Shown: positions 8,706 through 17,571 of the stretch, in pieces
Numbering within the stretch: the stretch's first letter is position 1
Layout of the letters: every line of letters starts with the position of its first letter
Origin: Desulfolutivibrio sulfoxidireducens
GTDB lineage: Bacteria; Desulfobacterota; Desulfovibrionia; Desulfovibrionales; Desulfovibrionaceae
Direction: 5' to 3'
DNA length: 64,000 bases
Assembly: GCF_013376475.1 (NCBI RefSeq)
Contig: NZ_CP045508.1
Location: 2,105,501 to 2,169,500, forward strand
Notes under the pieces: model-generated
The model's database searches: none
Seen by the model: the letters and a program-made list of their open reading frames with translations, nothing else
What the model was told of the DNA's origin: nothing
Program-made: the position numbers and the translations under genes

Positions 8706-8804
8706 GCGTGAACTCTCTTGGAGGATTGTTCCGACTCTTAGCCGCATGCCTGGAAAGAGGCAAGACCTTTCACTTTTTCCCTGTTTCTGGCAGCGCGCTT
8801 GACC

Positions 8805-10043
8805 CTATCCCGCCAGCGCCCCCTTCCGGGCGGCTTCGCCAAGGGCCTCGGCCAGGGTCCTGGCCACCTCCAGGCGGCGTACGCCGTCCGCCAACACGGC
8901 CTCGTCCTCCTTGTTGGATACAAACCCCACGGCCACGAAGACCACCGGCACGGTCACGCGGGACAGAAGGGACACCGCCGCCGATCCGATCCCGCCCCGG
9001 CCGGGAAAGGGCCCGCTTCCCATCTTTTCATGCAAAAGCGCCGCATAGTCTTGGCTTCGCGCCCGCAGGCGGCCCGATACGCCGGCCCGCACCAGCCCCT
9101 GTTCGATTCCGGACTCTCCGGCCAGGGGAAAGCCCGCCCCCCCCCTGGATGACCGGTTCTCGAAGGCCGCCGTGGCCCGGGCCGCGTCCCTGGCCCGCGA
9201 GTCTCCCCCGTCCCGCCCGTTCTTGGCCGCGGGGGTGAAGAAATACAGTCCCGAGACCCCGGCATCGTCCACCCGGGGCGCATGCAGGGAGACAAACAGG
9301 TCCGCGCCGTACAGATCGGCGCAGGCCGCCCGGGCCGCCTCGGACAGGGGAATGTCCGACAGTCGCGTGAGAAAGACGGCCACCTCCGGGCCTTGGGCCT
9401 GGATTCGTCTGGCCGTCTCCAGGGCCAGTTCCAGGGCCACGTCCTTTTCCCGAAGCCCCGAGGCCCCGATCCCGCCCATTTCCGGTCCGCCATGCCCGGC
9501 GTCAAGGACCAGCCGAAACGGTCTTTCGCCCCGAGGCCCCCACCCCTTTCCGGAAACGAAGGCCGCACGCTCGGCCTCGGCCAGCTTTTCCAGTTTGGAC
9601 ACGGCCCGCCTGCCGCCCTTTTCGCCCGGACCTGCGTGGCCATGGGCAGGATGCTCCGGCAAGGGGTTTTGGGCCAGGATGTCCGCCAGCATGCGGGTGT
9701 GGGTGTCGGCCGGGTTGATGCGCAGGGCCATGCGAAAGGCCGCAAGCGCCTCGGCCGGTCGATCGGAACGGGCATAGGCCCGGCCAAGGAGGATCAGGGC
9801 CCGTTCGTTCCTGGGATCGGCGGCGATGATCCGCGACAACTGGGCCACGGCCTCGGTGATCTTCCCCGCGTTCAGGAGGTCCTGGGAGGCGACCAGGGGG
9901 TCCTCGGCGGCCAGGACCAGGGACAGGGGGGAAAAAACGCAAGCGGCCCCCATGGCGGCCAGGCAGGCCAGGGCCCGTCGACGGCCCATGCCGGAAGAAC
10001 GCGGCATCCCTCTGCCCTGGTCGGGTTTTGCCCTCTCAGTCAT
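8805..10043 (-). CDS. N-acetylmuramoyl-L-alanine amidase family protein with TPR region
   Basis: This 412-residue exported protein has a signal peptide (ALACLAAMGAACVFSPLSLVLAAE), one or two TPR units (about residues 55-120) and a C-terminal Amidase_3 domain. The domain keeps the zinc-ligand motifs LVLDAGHGG, GLREKDVALEL and SLHAPR. The last family motif, normally VE(L/I)GFxSN with a catalytic glutamate, reads VAVGFVSN here, so Glu is replaced by Ala (codon GCC). Amidase_3 enzymes cleave the amide between MurNAc and the stem peptide, but this protein may be catalytically weak or a binding protein. ATG 10043 has an AAAGGAGA SD. Confidence 0.82.
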   Translation of the reverse strand: MTERAKPDQGRGMPRSSGMGRRRALACLAAMGAACVFSPLSLVLAAEDPLVASQDLLNAGKITEAVAQLSRIIAADPRNERALILLGRAYARSDRPAEALAAFRMALRINPADTHTRMLADILAQNPLPEHPAHGHAGPGEKGGRRAVSKLEKLAEAERAAFVSGKGWGPRGERPFRLVLDAGHGGPEMGGIGASGLREKDVALELALETARRIQAQGPEVAVFLTRLSDIPLSEAARAACADLYGADLFVSLHAPRVDDAGVSGLYFFTPAAKNGRDGGDSRARDAARATAAFENRSSRGGAGFPLAGESGIEQGLVRAGVSGRLRARSQDYAALLHEKMGSGPFPGRGGIGSAAVSLLSRVTVPVVFVAVGFVSNKEDEAVLADGVRRLEVARTLAEALGEAARKGALAG

Positions 10044-10151
10044 TGGGTCTCCTTTCTGTTCCCCGTAGCGGGCATGGAGGCGCATGCGCCGCGACCAGGG
10101 TCTCGATCCCGCCTTGCCCTCCTCCCCGGCGCGGCCACGAACAGTTCCGCC

Positions 10152-11087
10152 TCATCCAGAGGTCTCGGTCCAGGAGGAAAGCCGCCCGCGGACAAGCGCG
10201 GCCATGCCTTCATGGTCGTTTGGGTCAAACCAGGCCACGTCGTGTTCCTTGCGAAACCAGGTCCCCTGGCGTTTGGCGTAGGCCCGGGTATTTTTGAGCC
10301 ACAGGGCTTTCGCCGTCTCCATGTCCGTCTCCCCGGCCAGATAGCCCATGATCTCCGCGCAGCCGATGCCGCTTAAGGCCCTGGCCCCGCCGGGATAGCG
10401 CCTGGCCGCCCTGGCCACCTCCCAAACGGCCCCCATGTCGACCATGGCCTCGATGCGCCGGGCCAGGCGCGCCGGGAGATCCGCCACCGGCACGCTCAGT
10501 CCGATTTTTACCGGGGCATAGGCCGGCCGCTGGCCATCGCCCATCCGATGCCAGTCGCTTAAGGTCCGGCCCGTGGCCGCGTGGACCTCCAGGGCCCTGG
10601 TCACTCTCTGCCGGTCAGCCGGGGCGATGCGGGAGGCGCTCAGTGGATCGACGGCGGCCAGCCTGGCGTGCATGGCCTGGGCGCCGTACCGGGACCAGTC
10701 CTCGCCGACCGCCCGGCGTACCTCGGCCGGGACATCCGGAATGGGCGCCAGGCCCTCAAGGACGGCCCGCAGATACAACCCCGTCCCCCCCACCAGGATG
10801 GGCACGAGGCCCTTTTTCCGGACCCGGGCCACGCAGGCGTCGACCAGCCGGGCGAAGCTCCCGGCGCTTTTCTGGGAGGTCGCGGGCAAAAAACCGTACA
10901 GCAGGTGCGGGCAGCGCGCCCGTTCGACGGGTGTGGGCTGGGCGGTGACGATGGGCAGATCCCGGTAGATCTGCCGGGAATCGAAATTGATCACCGCCCC
11001 GCGAAAGGCCTCGGCCAGCCGGATGCCCGCCTCGGTCTTGCCCGTGCCGGTGGCCCCCAGAAGGCAGACGACGGGGATGGCGGACAC
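10152..11087 (-). CDS. miaA: tRNA dimethylallyltransferase
   Basis: This 311-residue enzyme prenylates A37 of tRNAs reading UNN codons. The N-terminus VVCLLGATGTGKTEAGIRLAE carries the P-loop, and FDSRQIYRDLPIVTAQPT is the conserved substrate region. VGGTGLYLRAVLEGL and the later RQ-TWFRKE segment are also typical. The chosen start is GTG 11087, with an AAGGGG motif upstream and a 10-base gap to coaD; the open frame to 11183 is not family-like. It is the last gene of the rsmD-coaD-miaA run. Confidence 0.93.
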   Translation of the reverse strand: MSAIPVVCLLGATGTGKTEAGIRLAEAFRGAVINFDSRQIYRDLPIVTAQPTPVERARCPHLLYGFLPATSQKSAGSFARLVDACVARVRKKGLVPILVGGTGLYLRAVLEGLAPIPDVPAEVRRAVGEDWSRYGAQAMHARLAAVDPLSASRIAPADRQRVTRALEVHAATGRTLSDWHRMGDGQRPAYAPVKIGLSVPVADLPARLARRIEAMVDMGAVWEVARAARRYPGGARALSGIGCAEIMGYLAGETDMETAKALWLKNTRAYAKRQGTWFRKEHDVAWFDPNDHEGMAALVRGRLSSWTETSG

Positions 11088-11097
11088 GCGGAACCCC

Positions 11098-11622
11098 TTA
11101 TTCGCCTTCCACCGGTCCCCGGGGCAGGGGCACGCCGTAGCGCTCGCACAGACGCTCCAGGACCAGGCGGGGCACCAATCCACGGATGTCCCCGCCCAGG
11201 CGGACCGCCTCCTTGATGATGGTCGAGGAAATGTACAGCCAGCGGTAGTCGGTCATGATGAACACGGTCTCGATGTGGCGCTTGAGCCGCCGGTTCATGA
11301 GGGCCAACTGGAATTCGTATTCGAAGTCGGACACGGCCCGCAGTCCGCGCACGATGACGTCGGCCCGGCGCTTCTCCACATAGTTCACCAACAGGCCGTC
11401 GAAACCCTCGACCATGACCTGGGGTTCGTCGCCGAACACCTCCTCGGCGATGGCCACTCGTTCATCCCGGGAAAAAAGCGGTGTTTTCCCGGAATCCGCG
11501 GCCACGGCCACTATGATCGTGCCAAAGATCTTGAGCGCCCGACGCACCAGGGAGACATGCCCGTTGGTCAGGGGATCGAAGGTTCCGGGGTAGATGGCCA
11601 CGCATCCGTTCGGGTTTGCCAT
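11098..11622 (-). CDS. coaD: Phosphopantetheine adenylyltransferase
   Basis: This 174-residue enzyme makes dephospho-CoA from phosphopantetheine and ATP, the penultimate step of CoA synthesis. The nucleotidyltransferase signature AIYPGTFDPLTNGHVSLV, with the TxGH-type loop, is at the N-terminus. VRGLRAVSDFEYEFQLA and YISSTIIKE are family-defining. Its first 55 bases overlap the end of rsmD, a common arrangement. Length and motifs are normal. Confidence 0.96.
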   Translation of the reverse strand: MANPNGCVAIYPGTFDPLTNGHVSLVRRALKIFGTIIVAVAADSGKTPLFSRDERVAIAEEVFGDEPQVMVEGFDGLLVNYVEKRRADVIVRGLRAVSDFEYEFQLALMNRRLKRHIETVFIMTDYRWLYISSTIIKEAVRLGGDIRGLVPRLVLERLCERYGVPLPRGPVEGE

Positions 11623-12170
11623 ATCACTATCCTGGTTTGGCCGAAAAGACGGCTCGTTACACAGGCAAGGCCGGGGAGGACCAGCTCCCGGTCCACGTCG
11701 AGTCCGGCCTCGACCTCGGCCACCACCAGCCCGCCCGGGGCCAGCCTCCCGCAGGCCAAAAGCTTCCGCAGGGCCGGCGGCAACAGGTTTTGCCCATAGG
11801 GCGGATCGGCGAACACCACGTCGAAGGGCCGCCCGCCCTTTTTCGACACAAACTGGAGCACGTCGGCCACAAACACCCTGGCCCGGTCCGGCGCAACGTC
11901 GAGTCTGGACAGGTTTTCCCGCAACAGGGCCGCCAGCCGGGGATTTTTTTCCACGAAGGTCACCTCGGCCGCGCCCCGGCTCAGGGTCTCGAAGCCCACG
12001 CTTCCCGTGCCGGCGAAGAGGTCCAGGACCCGGCAGCTCGGCCAGTCCACGCCAAGAGACCCCAGAATGGAGAACAGGGACTCGCGCACCCGGCCCGTGG
12101 CCGGACGGCAGCCCTTGGCCTCGGCCGTCTTGAGCTCCCGGCCCTTGAATGTCCCGCCTGTCAGCCGCAT
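11568..12170 (-). CDS. rsmD: 16S rRNA (guanine966-N2)-methyltransferase
   Basis: This 200-residue SAM-dependent methyltransferase starts MRLTGGTFKGRELKT, typical of RsmD. The SAM-binding motif VLDLFAGTGSVGFETLSRGA and the catalytic DPPY (FADPPYGQNLLPP) are intact. ATG 12170 has GGAGA five bases upstream. Its 3' end overlaps coaD, which suggests coupled translation. It is probably the first gene of rsmD-coaD-miaA. Confidence 0.93.
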   Translation of the reverse strand: MRLTGGTFKGRELKTAEAKGCRPATGRVRESLFSILGSLGVDWPSCRVLDLFAGTGSVGFETLSRGAAEVTFVEKNPRLAALLRENLSRLDVAPDRARVFVADVLQFVSKKGGRPFDVVFADPPYGQNLLPPALRKLLACGRLAPGGLVVAEVEAGLDVDRELVLPGLACVTSRLFGQTRIVIWQTRTDAWPSTPEPSIP

Positions 12171-12234
12171 CACGTCTCCGTCCGGCCTCCCGCCGCCCGC
12201 CCGCCGGGGCCTTGCGGCCGAGGGAGGAAGGTTC

Positions 12235-13305
12235 TCATCGGGTCGCGGGGCCCCGAGACCCCGTGAGCAGACCATAAACCGCCGGGGCGAAACGCGCCAG
12301 CAGGACACCCAGGCCGAGCGCCACGGCCACGGTGAGAAATCCCGTCAGAAAATAATAGACAACGCCGGTGACGGTCCCGCTTGGCACAAAGACGTAGCGC
12401 GAGAAATAGATGATCCAGGACAGGGTGGGCTCGTGCAGCAGATACAGGAAAAAGGCATACACCGACAGGCGCAACAGGGCGCGGTTGTCCCGCAGGACCG
12501 GATAGTCCGAAAGCCGCCAGAGAAGAAGGATTCCCAGGGCCTGGCCGGCGTTTCGGACATATCCCGCGATCACGGGATCGAAATGGGTCAGTTCGGCCCA
12601 GGTCCCGAACACCAGAGCGGCCGGATAGAGCACGCAGAACAGCACGGGATGACCGCGCATCTGGCCAAGGGGGACCCTGGTCACGGCCAGAACGCACCCC
12701 AGTTGGAAAAACACCACCCCGCGAAGATCCAGCAACCCCACGCAGCCATTCGGAATGAGATTCCACAGGAGGAAAAGCGCCACGAGGCCCACCACCGGCA
12801 GTTCCCTGGCCAATACCAAAAAAAACGGGGCAAACACGAACAAGATGAACAGGTCCCGCAAAAACCACAACGTGTAGTTGGCCGGAAAGCCGTGCCACCC
12901 GATCAACAGCTCCACGAAGCCCCGCCGATGGACCATGTTGAAATCGCCGATATAGGGAATCTTGCGAAAGACAAGGATGATGACGATGCACACGAGATTG
13001 AAGAAAAGAAACGGGAACAGGATGCCTCGCGCTTTCTTGCCCACCATGCGCGCATACGCCGCGGACGAGGGCATAAACGTCGTAAAAAGCAGATACCCCG
13101 AGATGGCGAAAAACAGGGGAACGGACACCTGGAGCAGATTGTGCCCCAACAGGGCGGTCACCGCCCGCAGGGCCAACGGCGGCTCGGGCAGATAGGCCAG
13201 GATGCCCTTTTCGGCATGGATCATGACCACGGCGACGGCAAGCAGGAGCTTGAGGACGTCAAACCGTCTGGCGATGAGCGGATCGATGCGGGCACGGGTG
13301 GACAT
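12235..13305 (-). CDS. Acyltransferase 3 family membrane protein
   Basis: This 356-residue protein has about ten transmembrane segments. The start region ARIDPLIARRFDVLKLLLAVAVVMIHAEKG contains the conserved membrane-embedded His of the acyltransferase 3 family (OafA/WecH/NodX type). The segment VPLFFAISGYLLF is the usual FFxxSGF/Y motif. Such enzymes acylate surface sugars or small molecules. No partner glycan gene is adjacent, so the substrate is unknown. It is 28 bases from the EF-G gene and may be transcribed after it. Confidence 0.85.
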   Translation of the reverse strand: MSTRARIDPLIARRFDVLKLLLAVAVVMIHAEKGILAYLPEPPLALRAVTALLGHNLLQVSVPLFFAISGYLLFTTFMPSSAAYARMVGKKARGILFPFLFFNLVCIVIILVFRKIPYIGDFNMVHRRGFVELLIGWHGFPANYTLWFLRDLFILFVFAPFFLVLARELPVVGLVALFLLWNLIPNGCVGLLDLRGVVFFQLGCVLAVTRVPLGQMRGHPVLFCVLYPAALVFGTWAELTHFDPVIAGYVRNAGQALGILLLWRLSDYPVLRDNRALLRLSVYAFFLYLLHEPTLSWIIYFSRYVFVPSGTVTGVVYYFLTGFLTVAVALGLGVLLARFAPAVYGLLTGSRGPATR

Positions 13306-13332
13306 GTCACGAATGCCGGGTAAAAGGATGTG

Positions 13333-15384
13333 TTATTGCAGCACGTCAAACTTGGAGAATTTCATGACCATGCCCGCCCGTCCCTGGGTTGCGGAACGCA
13401 ACTGGGTCGAGAAGCCGAAAAGCCGCCGCAGGGGGGCCAGGGCCTGAACGATCTTTTGCCCGGCCCGGTCGAACATGTTTTCGATCTTGGCCCCGCTTGA
13501 TCCCAAAAGCCCGGCCACATCCCCGACAAACTGGTCGGGAACCGTGATCTCCAAAAACATGATGGGTTCGAGGAGCTTCGGCGAGGCCTGGGCCAGGGCG
13601 TTTTTCAGGGCCTGATGCGCGGCCATGCGGTAGCCCACGGCCGAGGACTTGCCCTCCATGATTTTAAGCCCCGTCACCCGCACCCGCACGTCCACGACCG
13701 GATAACCGCGTAGCGTCCCGGACTGCAGGCCGTCCGCCAGGCCCTCGGCCAGGGCATCGAGCCAGGCGACTGGGTAACCGGCGCGGTCGATGGCAAAGCC
13801 GATGTCCCGCCCGGACTCGCGCGGCAAGGGGGAAACCCGCACGGCCACATGGCCGTAGTGCTCCTTCTCGGCCAGTTCGCGCAAAAATTCCGCCTCGCCC
13901 ACCCCCTCGGCCGCGACCGTCTCCTGATAGACCACCTGGGGCTTGCCCGCGCGCGGCGACAGGCCGTATTCGCGGCGCACGCGCTCAAGGACCACCTCCA
14001 GGTGCAACTCGCCCATGCCCGAAAGAATGATCTGATCGGTTTCCTCGTCGTGTTCCAGGGTCAGGGTCGGGTCCTCCTGGAGCAGCTTGCCCAGAACCTC
14101 CTTGAGCCGGTCCGACTCCTCCACGTTGCGCGGTTCCAGGGCCAGGGAGATGACCGGTTTGTAAGCGGCGATCGTTTCGAGCAGGATGGGCGCCCCGGCA
14201 TGGCACAGGGTGTCGCCGGTCCTGGCGTGGCGCATGCCCGACGCCAGGGCGATGTCCCCGGCCGAAACCACGTCGATCTTCTCCCGGTGTGAGGCATGCA
14301 TGGAAAAAAGCCGGGCCGCGCGTTCGTTCTCGTTTCTGGTGACGTTTCTCACCTCTTCCCCGGCCGCAAGCCGCCCTGAATAGACCCGCAAAAACACGTG
14401 CCGCCGCCCGGTCTCCATGCTCACCTTGAACACCAGGGCGGCCAGGGGGGCGTCCGGCGAGGGCGGAAAGGTCTTGGCCTCTCCCGTGGCCGGATCAACG
14501 CCTCTCGCCCCGCCCCGGTCCTCGGGGCTGGGCAGGAAATCGCACACGGCGTCCAAAAGGGGCTGGACCCCGATGTTTTTGAGCGCCGACCCGCACAAAA
14601 CAGGCACCAGGGAACGTTCCAGGGTGGCCGTGCGGATGGCCGCGCGCAGGCGGTCCAGGGCGATCTCCTGGCCACCCAGATAGTCTTCCACCAGGGCCTC
14701 GTCGCGCTCGCAGATGGCCTCCACCATGGCCTCCCGCCACGGTCCGGCCATGTCCGCCTCGGCCTCGGACAAAGGCAGCCTGGCGTAGTGCTCGCCCTGG
14801 GTGGTCTGGTCGAAGACCAGTTTCTCCATGGTCAAAAGGTCGATGACCCCGGAAAAGTCCTGGCCCGCGCCCACGGGGATCTGCAGGGCGACCACCGGGG
14901 CCTTGAGGATGGTGCGCATGGCCGAGAACGCCGCCTGGAAGTCGGCCCCCAGCCGGTCCATCTTGTTGACGAAGGCCAGCTTGGGCACACTGTGGAGTTC
15001 CGATTGCCGCCACACGGTCTCGGACTGGGGTTCCACCCCGGCCACGGCGCAAAACACGCCCACGGCCCCGTCCAAAACCCGCAGGCAGCGTTCCACCTCG
15101 ATGGTGAAATCCACATGGCCCGGGGTGTCGATGATGTTGACCCGGTGCCCGCGCCAGGGACAGGTGGTGCAGGCCGAGGCGATGGTGATGCCGCGTTCCT
15201 GCTCTTCGGGCATGAAGTCCATGGTGGCCGTGCCCTCATGCACCTCGCCCATGCGATGGATTTTCCCGGAATAATACAGGATGCGTTCCGTCAAGGTGGT
15301 CTTTCCGGCATCGATATGGGCGATGATGCCGATATTTCGGATAACGGCCAGACCACCTTTCTTTGGTCCTTTCTTGGAACTCAT
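13333..15384 (-). CDS. Elongation factor G paralogue
   Basis: This 683-residue GTPase carries all EF-G landmarks: IRNIGIIAHIDAGKTTLTER (G1), EEQERGITI (switch I), DTPGHVDF (G3) and NKMD (G4), followed by domains II to V. It begins at ATG 15384 with a GGGGAGGGGG SD; the upstream extension to 15474 is not conserved. It lies outside the usual str operon context (no rpsL, rpsG or tuf nearby), so it is probably a second EF-G whose role could be translocation or ribosome recycling. A four-base ATGA overlap joins it to the upstream unknown gene. Confidence 0.9.
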   Translation of the reverse strand: MSSKKGPKKGGLAVIRNIGIIAHIDAGKTTLTERILYYSGKIHRMGEVHEGTATMDFMPEEQERGITIASACTTCPWRGHRVNIIDTPGHVDFTIEVERCLRVLDGAVGVFCAVAGVEPQSETVWRQSELHSVPKLAFVNKMDRLGADFQAAFSAMRTILKAPVVALQIPVGAGQDFSGVIDLLTMEKLVFDQTTQGEHYARLPLSEAEADMAGPWREAMVEAICERDEALVEDYLGGQEIALDRLRAAIRTATLERSLVPVLCGSALKNIGVQPLLDAVCDFLPSPEDRGGARGVDPATGEAKTFPPSPDAPLAALVFKVSMETGRRHVFLRVYSGRLAAGEEVRNVTRNENERAARLFSMHASHREKIDVVSAGDIALASGMRHARTGDTLCHAGAPILLETIAAYKPVISLALEPRNVEESDRLKEVLGKLLQEDPTLTLEHDEETDQIILSGMGELHLEVVLERVRREYGLSPRAGKPQVVYQETVAAEGVGEAEFLRELAEKEHYGHVAVRVSPLPRESGRDIGFAIDRAGYPVAWLDALAEGLADGLQSGTLRGYPVVDVRVRVTGLKIMEGKSSAVGYRMAAHQALKNALAQASPKLLEPIMFLEITVPDQFVGDVAGLLGSSGAKIENMFDRAGQKIVQALAPLRRLFGFSTQLRSATQGRAGMVMKFSKFDVLQ

Positions 15385-16304
15385 GGGCAACCCCCTCCCC
15401 GGCCCGGGCACACCGGACCGAACGCCAAGCGCGTCTCCAGAAAATCCGCCACCGCAAGCCCCGTGCAGACCCAAAAAAACTCCATCCCCGGTCCGAGCGC
15501 CAAGGGCGGTCCGAACGGCGCGTCAAGGGCAGCCTGGATCTTGCCCGTGGGCACGAAGACCGCCTCGTACCCGCTTGTCAGGAAATCGTCAAAATCCCCT
15601 TCCCGGACCACAAATCCGCCCGGAAGCCCGGAGGTTTTCCCCCAGACCTCCACCCCGCCCCCGGGATGGGCAAAGGCCAAGGCCGGCAGGTCGAAGCCGC
15701 GCACCGAGGATCGCCAGACACCGAGGGTCCCGGCCGGGTTGCAGCCACGTCCGAGCACACCCCCGGGAAGCCGTCCGGCCGGGCCGAAATCCACGACCGC
15801 GCCGCCAGGGGTGGTCCGGGCCGTTTCCATGAAAAAACGGGACGCCTGTCCGGCCGTGAAGGCAAAGGCCGTTTCCACCCCGGCCAGTTCCAGCGCGGCC
15901 AAAAGGGGCGGCGGCCACGGCGTGTCGGCATCCACCCGGACCACGGCCAGGGTCCCCACCCGGGCGCGCACGGCGGGCATGCAGGCGGCCACAAGCCGCA
16001 CGGGCGAGGCGAACTCGCGCCCCAGGGCCACGACGGCCCAGGGACGGGGGTGGCACAAGGACCTGGCCACAACGTCCGGGGCATACAGATCACACCGTTG
16101 ACGCCTGACCGGCGCGCCGGGATCATGGACGGCGAACAGCCTGGCCAGGGACTGTTTGATCAGGGCCCGTTCGAAGGGGGAAAGGGCATCGTGGGCGGCG
16201 GCAAAGGCGTCCTCGTCCACCCGGAACTCCTCGGACCAGTCCGGCCACGGCGGACCATCCCGGAAGGGATCGGCTGAAGACGGGACGCGGGCGGTATGGG
16301 TCAT
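15381..16304 (-). CDS. Conserved protein of unknown function, faintly histidinol-dehydrogenase-like
   Basis: This 307-residue soluble protein is translationally coupled to the EF-G gene by an ATGA overlap. ATG 16304 has an AAGGATGG motif upstream. The central part, ending PPLLAALELAGVETAFAF-TAGQA, resembles the HisD layout in which a product-site helix is followed by GGAQAIAALA, but the glycines and zinc-ligand residues of HisD are not evident. No signal peptide or membrane segment is seen. I do not assign a function. Strong composition and operon position support it as a real gene. Confidence 0.65.
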   Translation of the reverse strand: MTHTARVPSSADPFRDGPPWPDWSEEFRVDEDAFAAAHDALSPFERALIKQSLARLFAVHDPGAPVRRQRCDLYAPDVVARSLCHPRPWAVVALGREFASPVRLVAACMPAVRARVGTLAVVRVDADTPWPPPLLAALELAGVETAFAFTAGQASRFFMETARTTPGGAVVDFGPAGRLPGGVLGRGCNPAGTLGVWRSSVRGFDLPALAFAHPGGGVEVWGKTSGLPGGFVVREGDFDDFLTSGYEAVFVPTGKIQAALDAPFGPPLALGPGMEFFWVCTGLAVADFLETRLAFGPVCPGRGGGCP

Positions 16305-16323
16305 GGGTCCATCCTTGACGCGT

Positions 16324-16352
16324 AAAAAAGGCGGCCCCGAAGGGGGCCGCCC
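16324..16352 (-). terminator. Intrinsic terminator after bamD
   Basis: Read on the minus strand, GGCGGCCCC pairs with GGGGCCGCC around a short CTTC loop, followed by six T residues. It lies about 105 bases downstream of the bamD stop. Confidence 0.88.
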
Positions 16353-16458
16353 GTTTCCAGCGAGATGTTCGACCGTCTTGCCGGCATTGAACCGAGGGCG
16401 GCCGGCGCGTCCCGAACCACGGCCCCGGCACGCGATGGGAACCGGATTCACGACGACG

Positions 16459-17193
16459 TTAGAGCCAGCTCCTGAACCACAGCTTCCAGCTTCCCTCGAT
16501 CTGGATACGTTCCTCTTCGCTCAAAGTCTTCTGGTATTCCAGGTAGGCGAGCTGGGCGCGTAGATTCGCGTATTCCTGCACTTCCGGAAGCTCCTTGAAA
16601 TTGTCCAGGACATACATGTACCTCTTCCAGGCCGCGCCGTACTGATCGGTGCGCCAGTAGAAGTCAGCCACAAAAAGTTCGTGTTCGGCCAGCCGCTTGC
16701 GGCATTTGAGGATATAATCGGCGCCTTCCTTGCCGTATTCCGTGTCCGGAAAGTTGGCCACCAGGACATGGAAGGTCTCCAGGGCCTCGTACATGGTGTC
16801 TTGTGGCTTATCGATGGATTCGGAACGTTTGTAGTTGGAAACACCCAACTGATAGAGCACGTACGGGATCTCCTCGTGCCTGGGATGCATGGTCTCGAAT
16901 TCCTCGTACGCCGCGGCGGCCTCGGCGTAATCCTCATCGAGAAAGTGGGCGTCGCCCAGGGCGATGGTCCCGGCCGGGGTATAGGGGCTGAAGGGATAGC
17001 GGTCCTTGAGCTTGGAAAAATACTCGACGGCTTCGTAGTACTTCTTCGCGGCCATGGCCTCGCGCCCGGCCTCATAGAGTTCCTGGGCGGTATCCTCGGG
17101 GGGAGGCAGGAAATAGTAATCGATGATTCCGCAGCCCGTGAGCATGGACCAAAGCACGGACACAAAAAACAGTCGAATCAGGCGTCTCTTCAT
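16459..17193 (-). CDS. bamD: Outer membrane assembly lipoprotein BamD
   Basis: This 244-residue lipoprotein has a short signal peptide ending in the lipobox LTGC at about residue 20. It contains TPR-like helices starting at QELYEAGREAMAAKKYYEAVEYFSKLKDRYPFSPY, the signature of BamD/ComL. It works in the BAM complex that folds outer-membrane beta-barrels. ATG 17193 gives the correct lipobox spacing; the frame is open much further upstream but without conservation. It is transcribed alone. Confidence 0.9.
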   Translation of the reverse strand: MKRRLIRLFFVSVLWSMLTGCGIIDYYFLPPPEDTAQELYEAGREAMAAKKYYEAVEYFSKLKDRYPFSPYTPAGTIALGDAHFLDEDYAEAAAAYEEFETMHPRHEEIPYVLYQLGVSNYKRSESIDKPQDTMYEALETFHVLVANFPDTEYGKEGADYILKCRKRLAEHELFVADFYWRTDQYGAAWKRYMYVLDNFKELPEVQEYANLRAQLAYLEYQKTLSEEERIQIEGSWKLWFRSWL

Positions 17194-17450
17194 TTCATAT
17201 TCCGGGAAAACGGTTTGCCGTCTGCGCGGCGAAGGGTCGAAAGGGTTCGAGGGTCCGATTATCCGCCACATGGCGGACGGCCCTATCCAGGCCAGACGCA
17301 TGCCGAATGGCGCGCGGCACGCAGGGGCGGTATATAGCAAACCGGCATGCCGGGCACAACGGAAAAAAACGGGCGGGAAATTCGGATGTGGAGTCGGGGC
17401 GGGGGGACAGGATTTTTCGGACGGGATGCGCCGCTCCCGGACAGAAAAGG

Positions 17451-17482
17451 GAAAAAGCCGCCCCGCGTGTCTCAAGGCGGCC
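17451..17482 (-). terminator. Probable terminator after trxA-trxB
   Basis: On the minus strand GCCGCC pairs with GGCGGC over a 13-14-base loop and is followed by TTTTTCCC. The stem is short and the loop long, so confidence is moderate. Confidence 0.5.
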
Positions 17483-17571
17483 CCCCCATTCCGGAGGCGG
17501 GGCCATGGCCGCTGTGGCCGGAAAGGCGTCCAACCGGGTCGTCCAACGCAAAAAATCGCGACCCAGGGATC

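Noticed and set aside
12007-13323. Plus-strand ORF of 438 residues
   Set aside because: Opposite strand of the acyltransferase; composition is rich in Gln, His and Lys and lacks domains.
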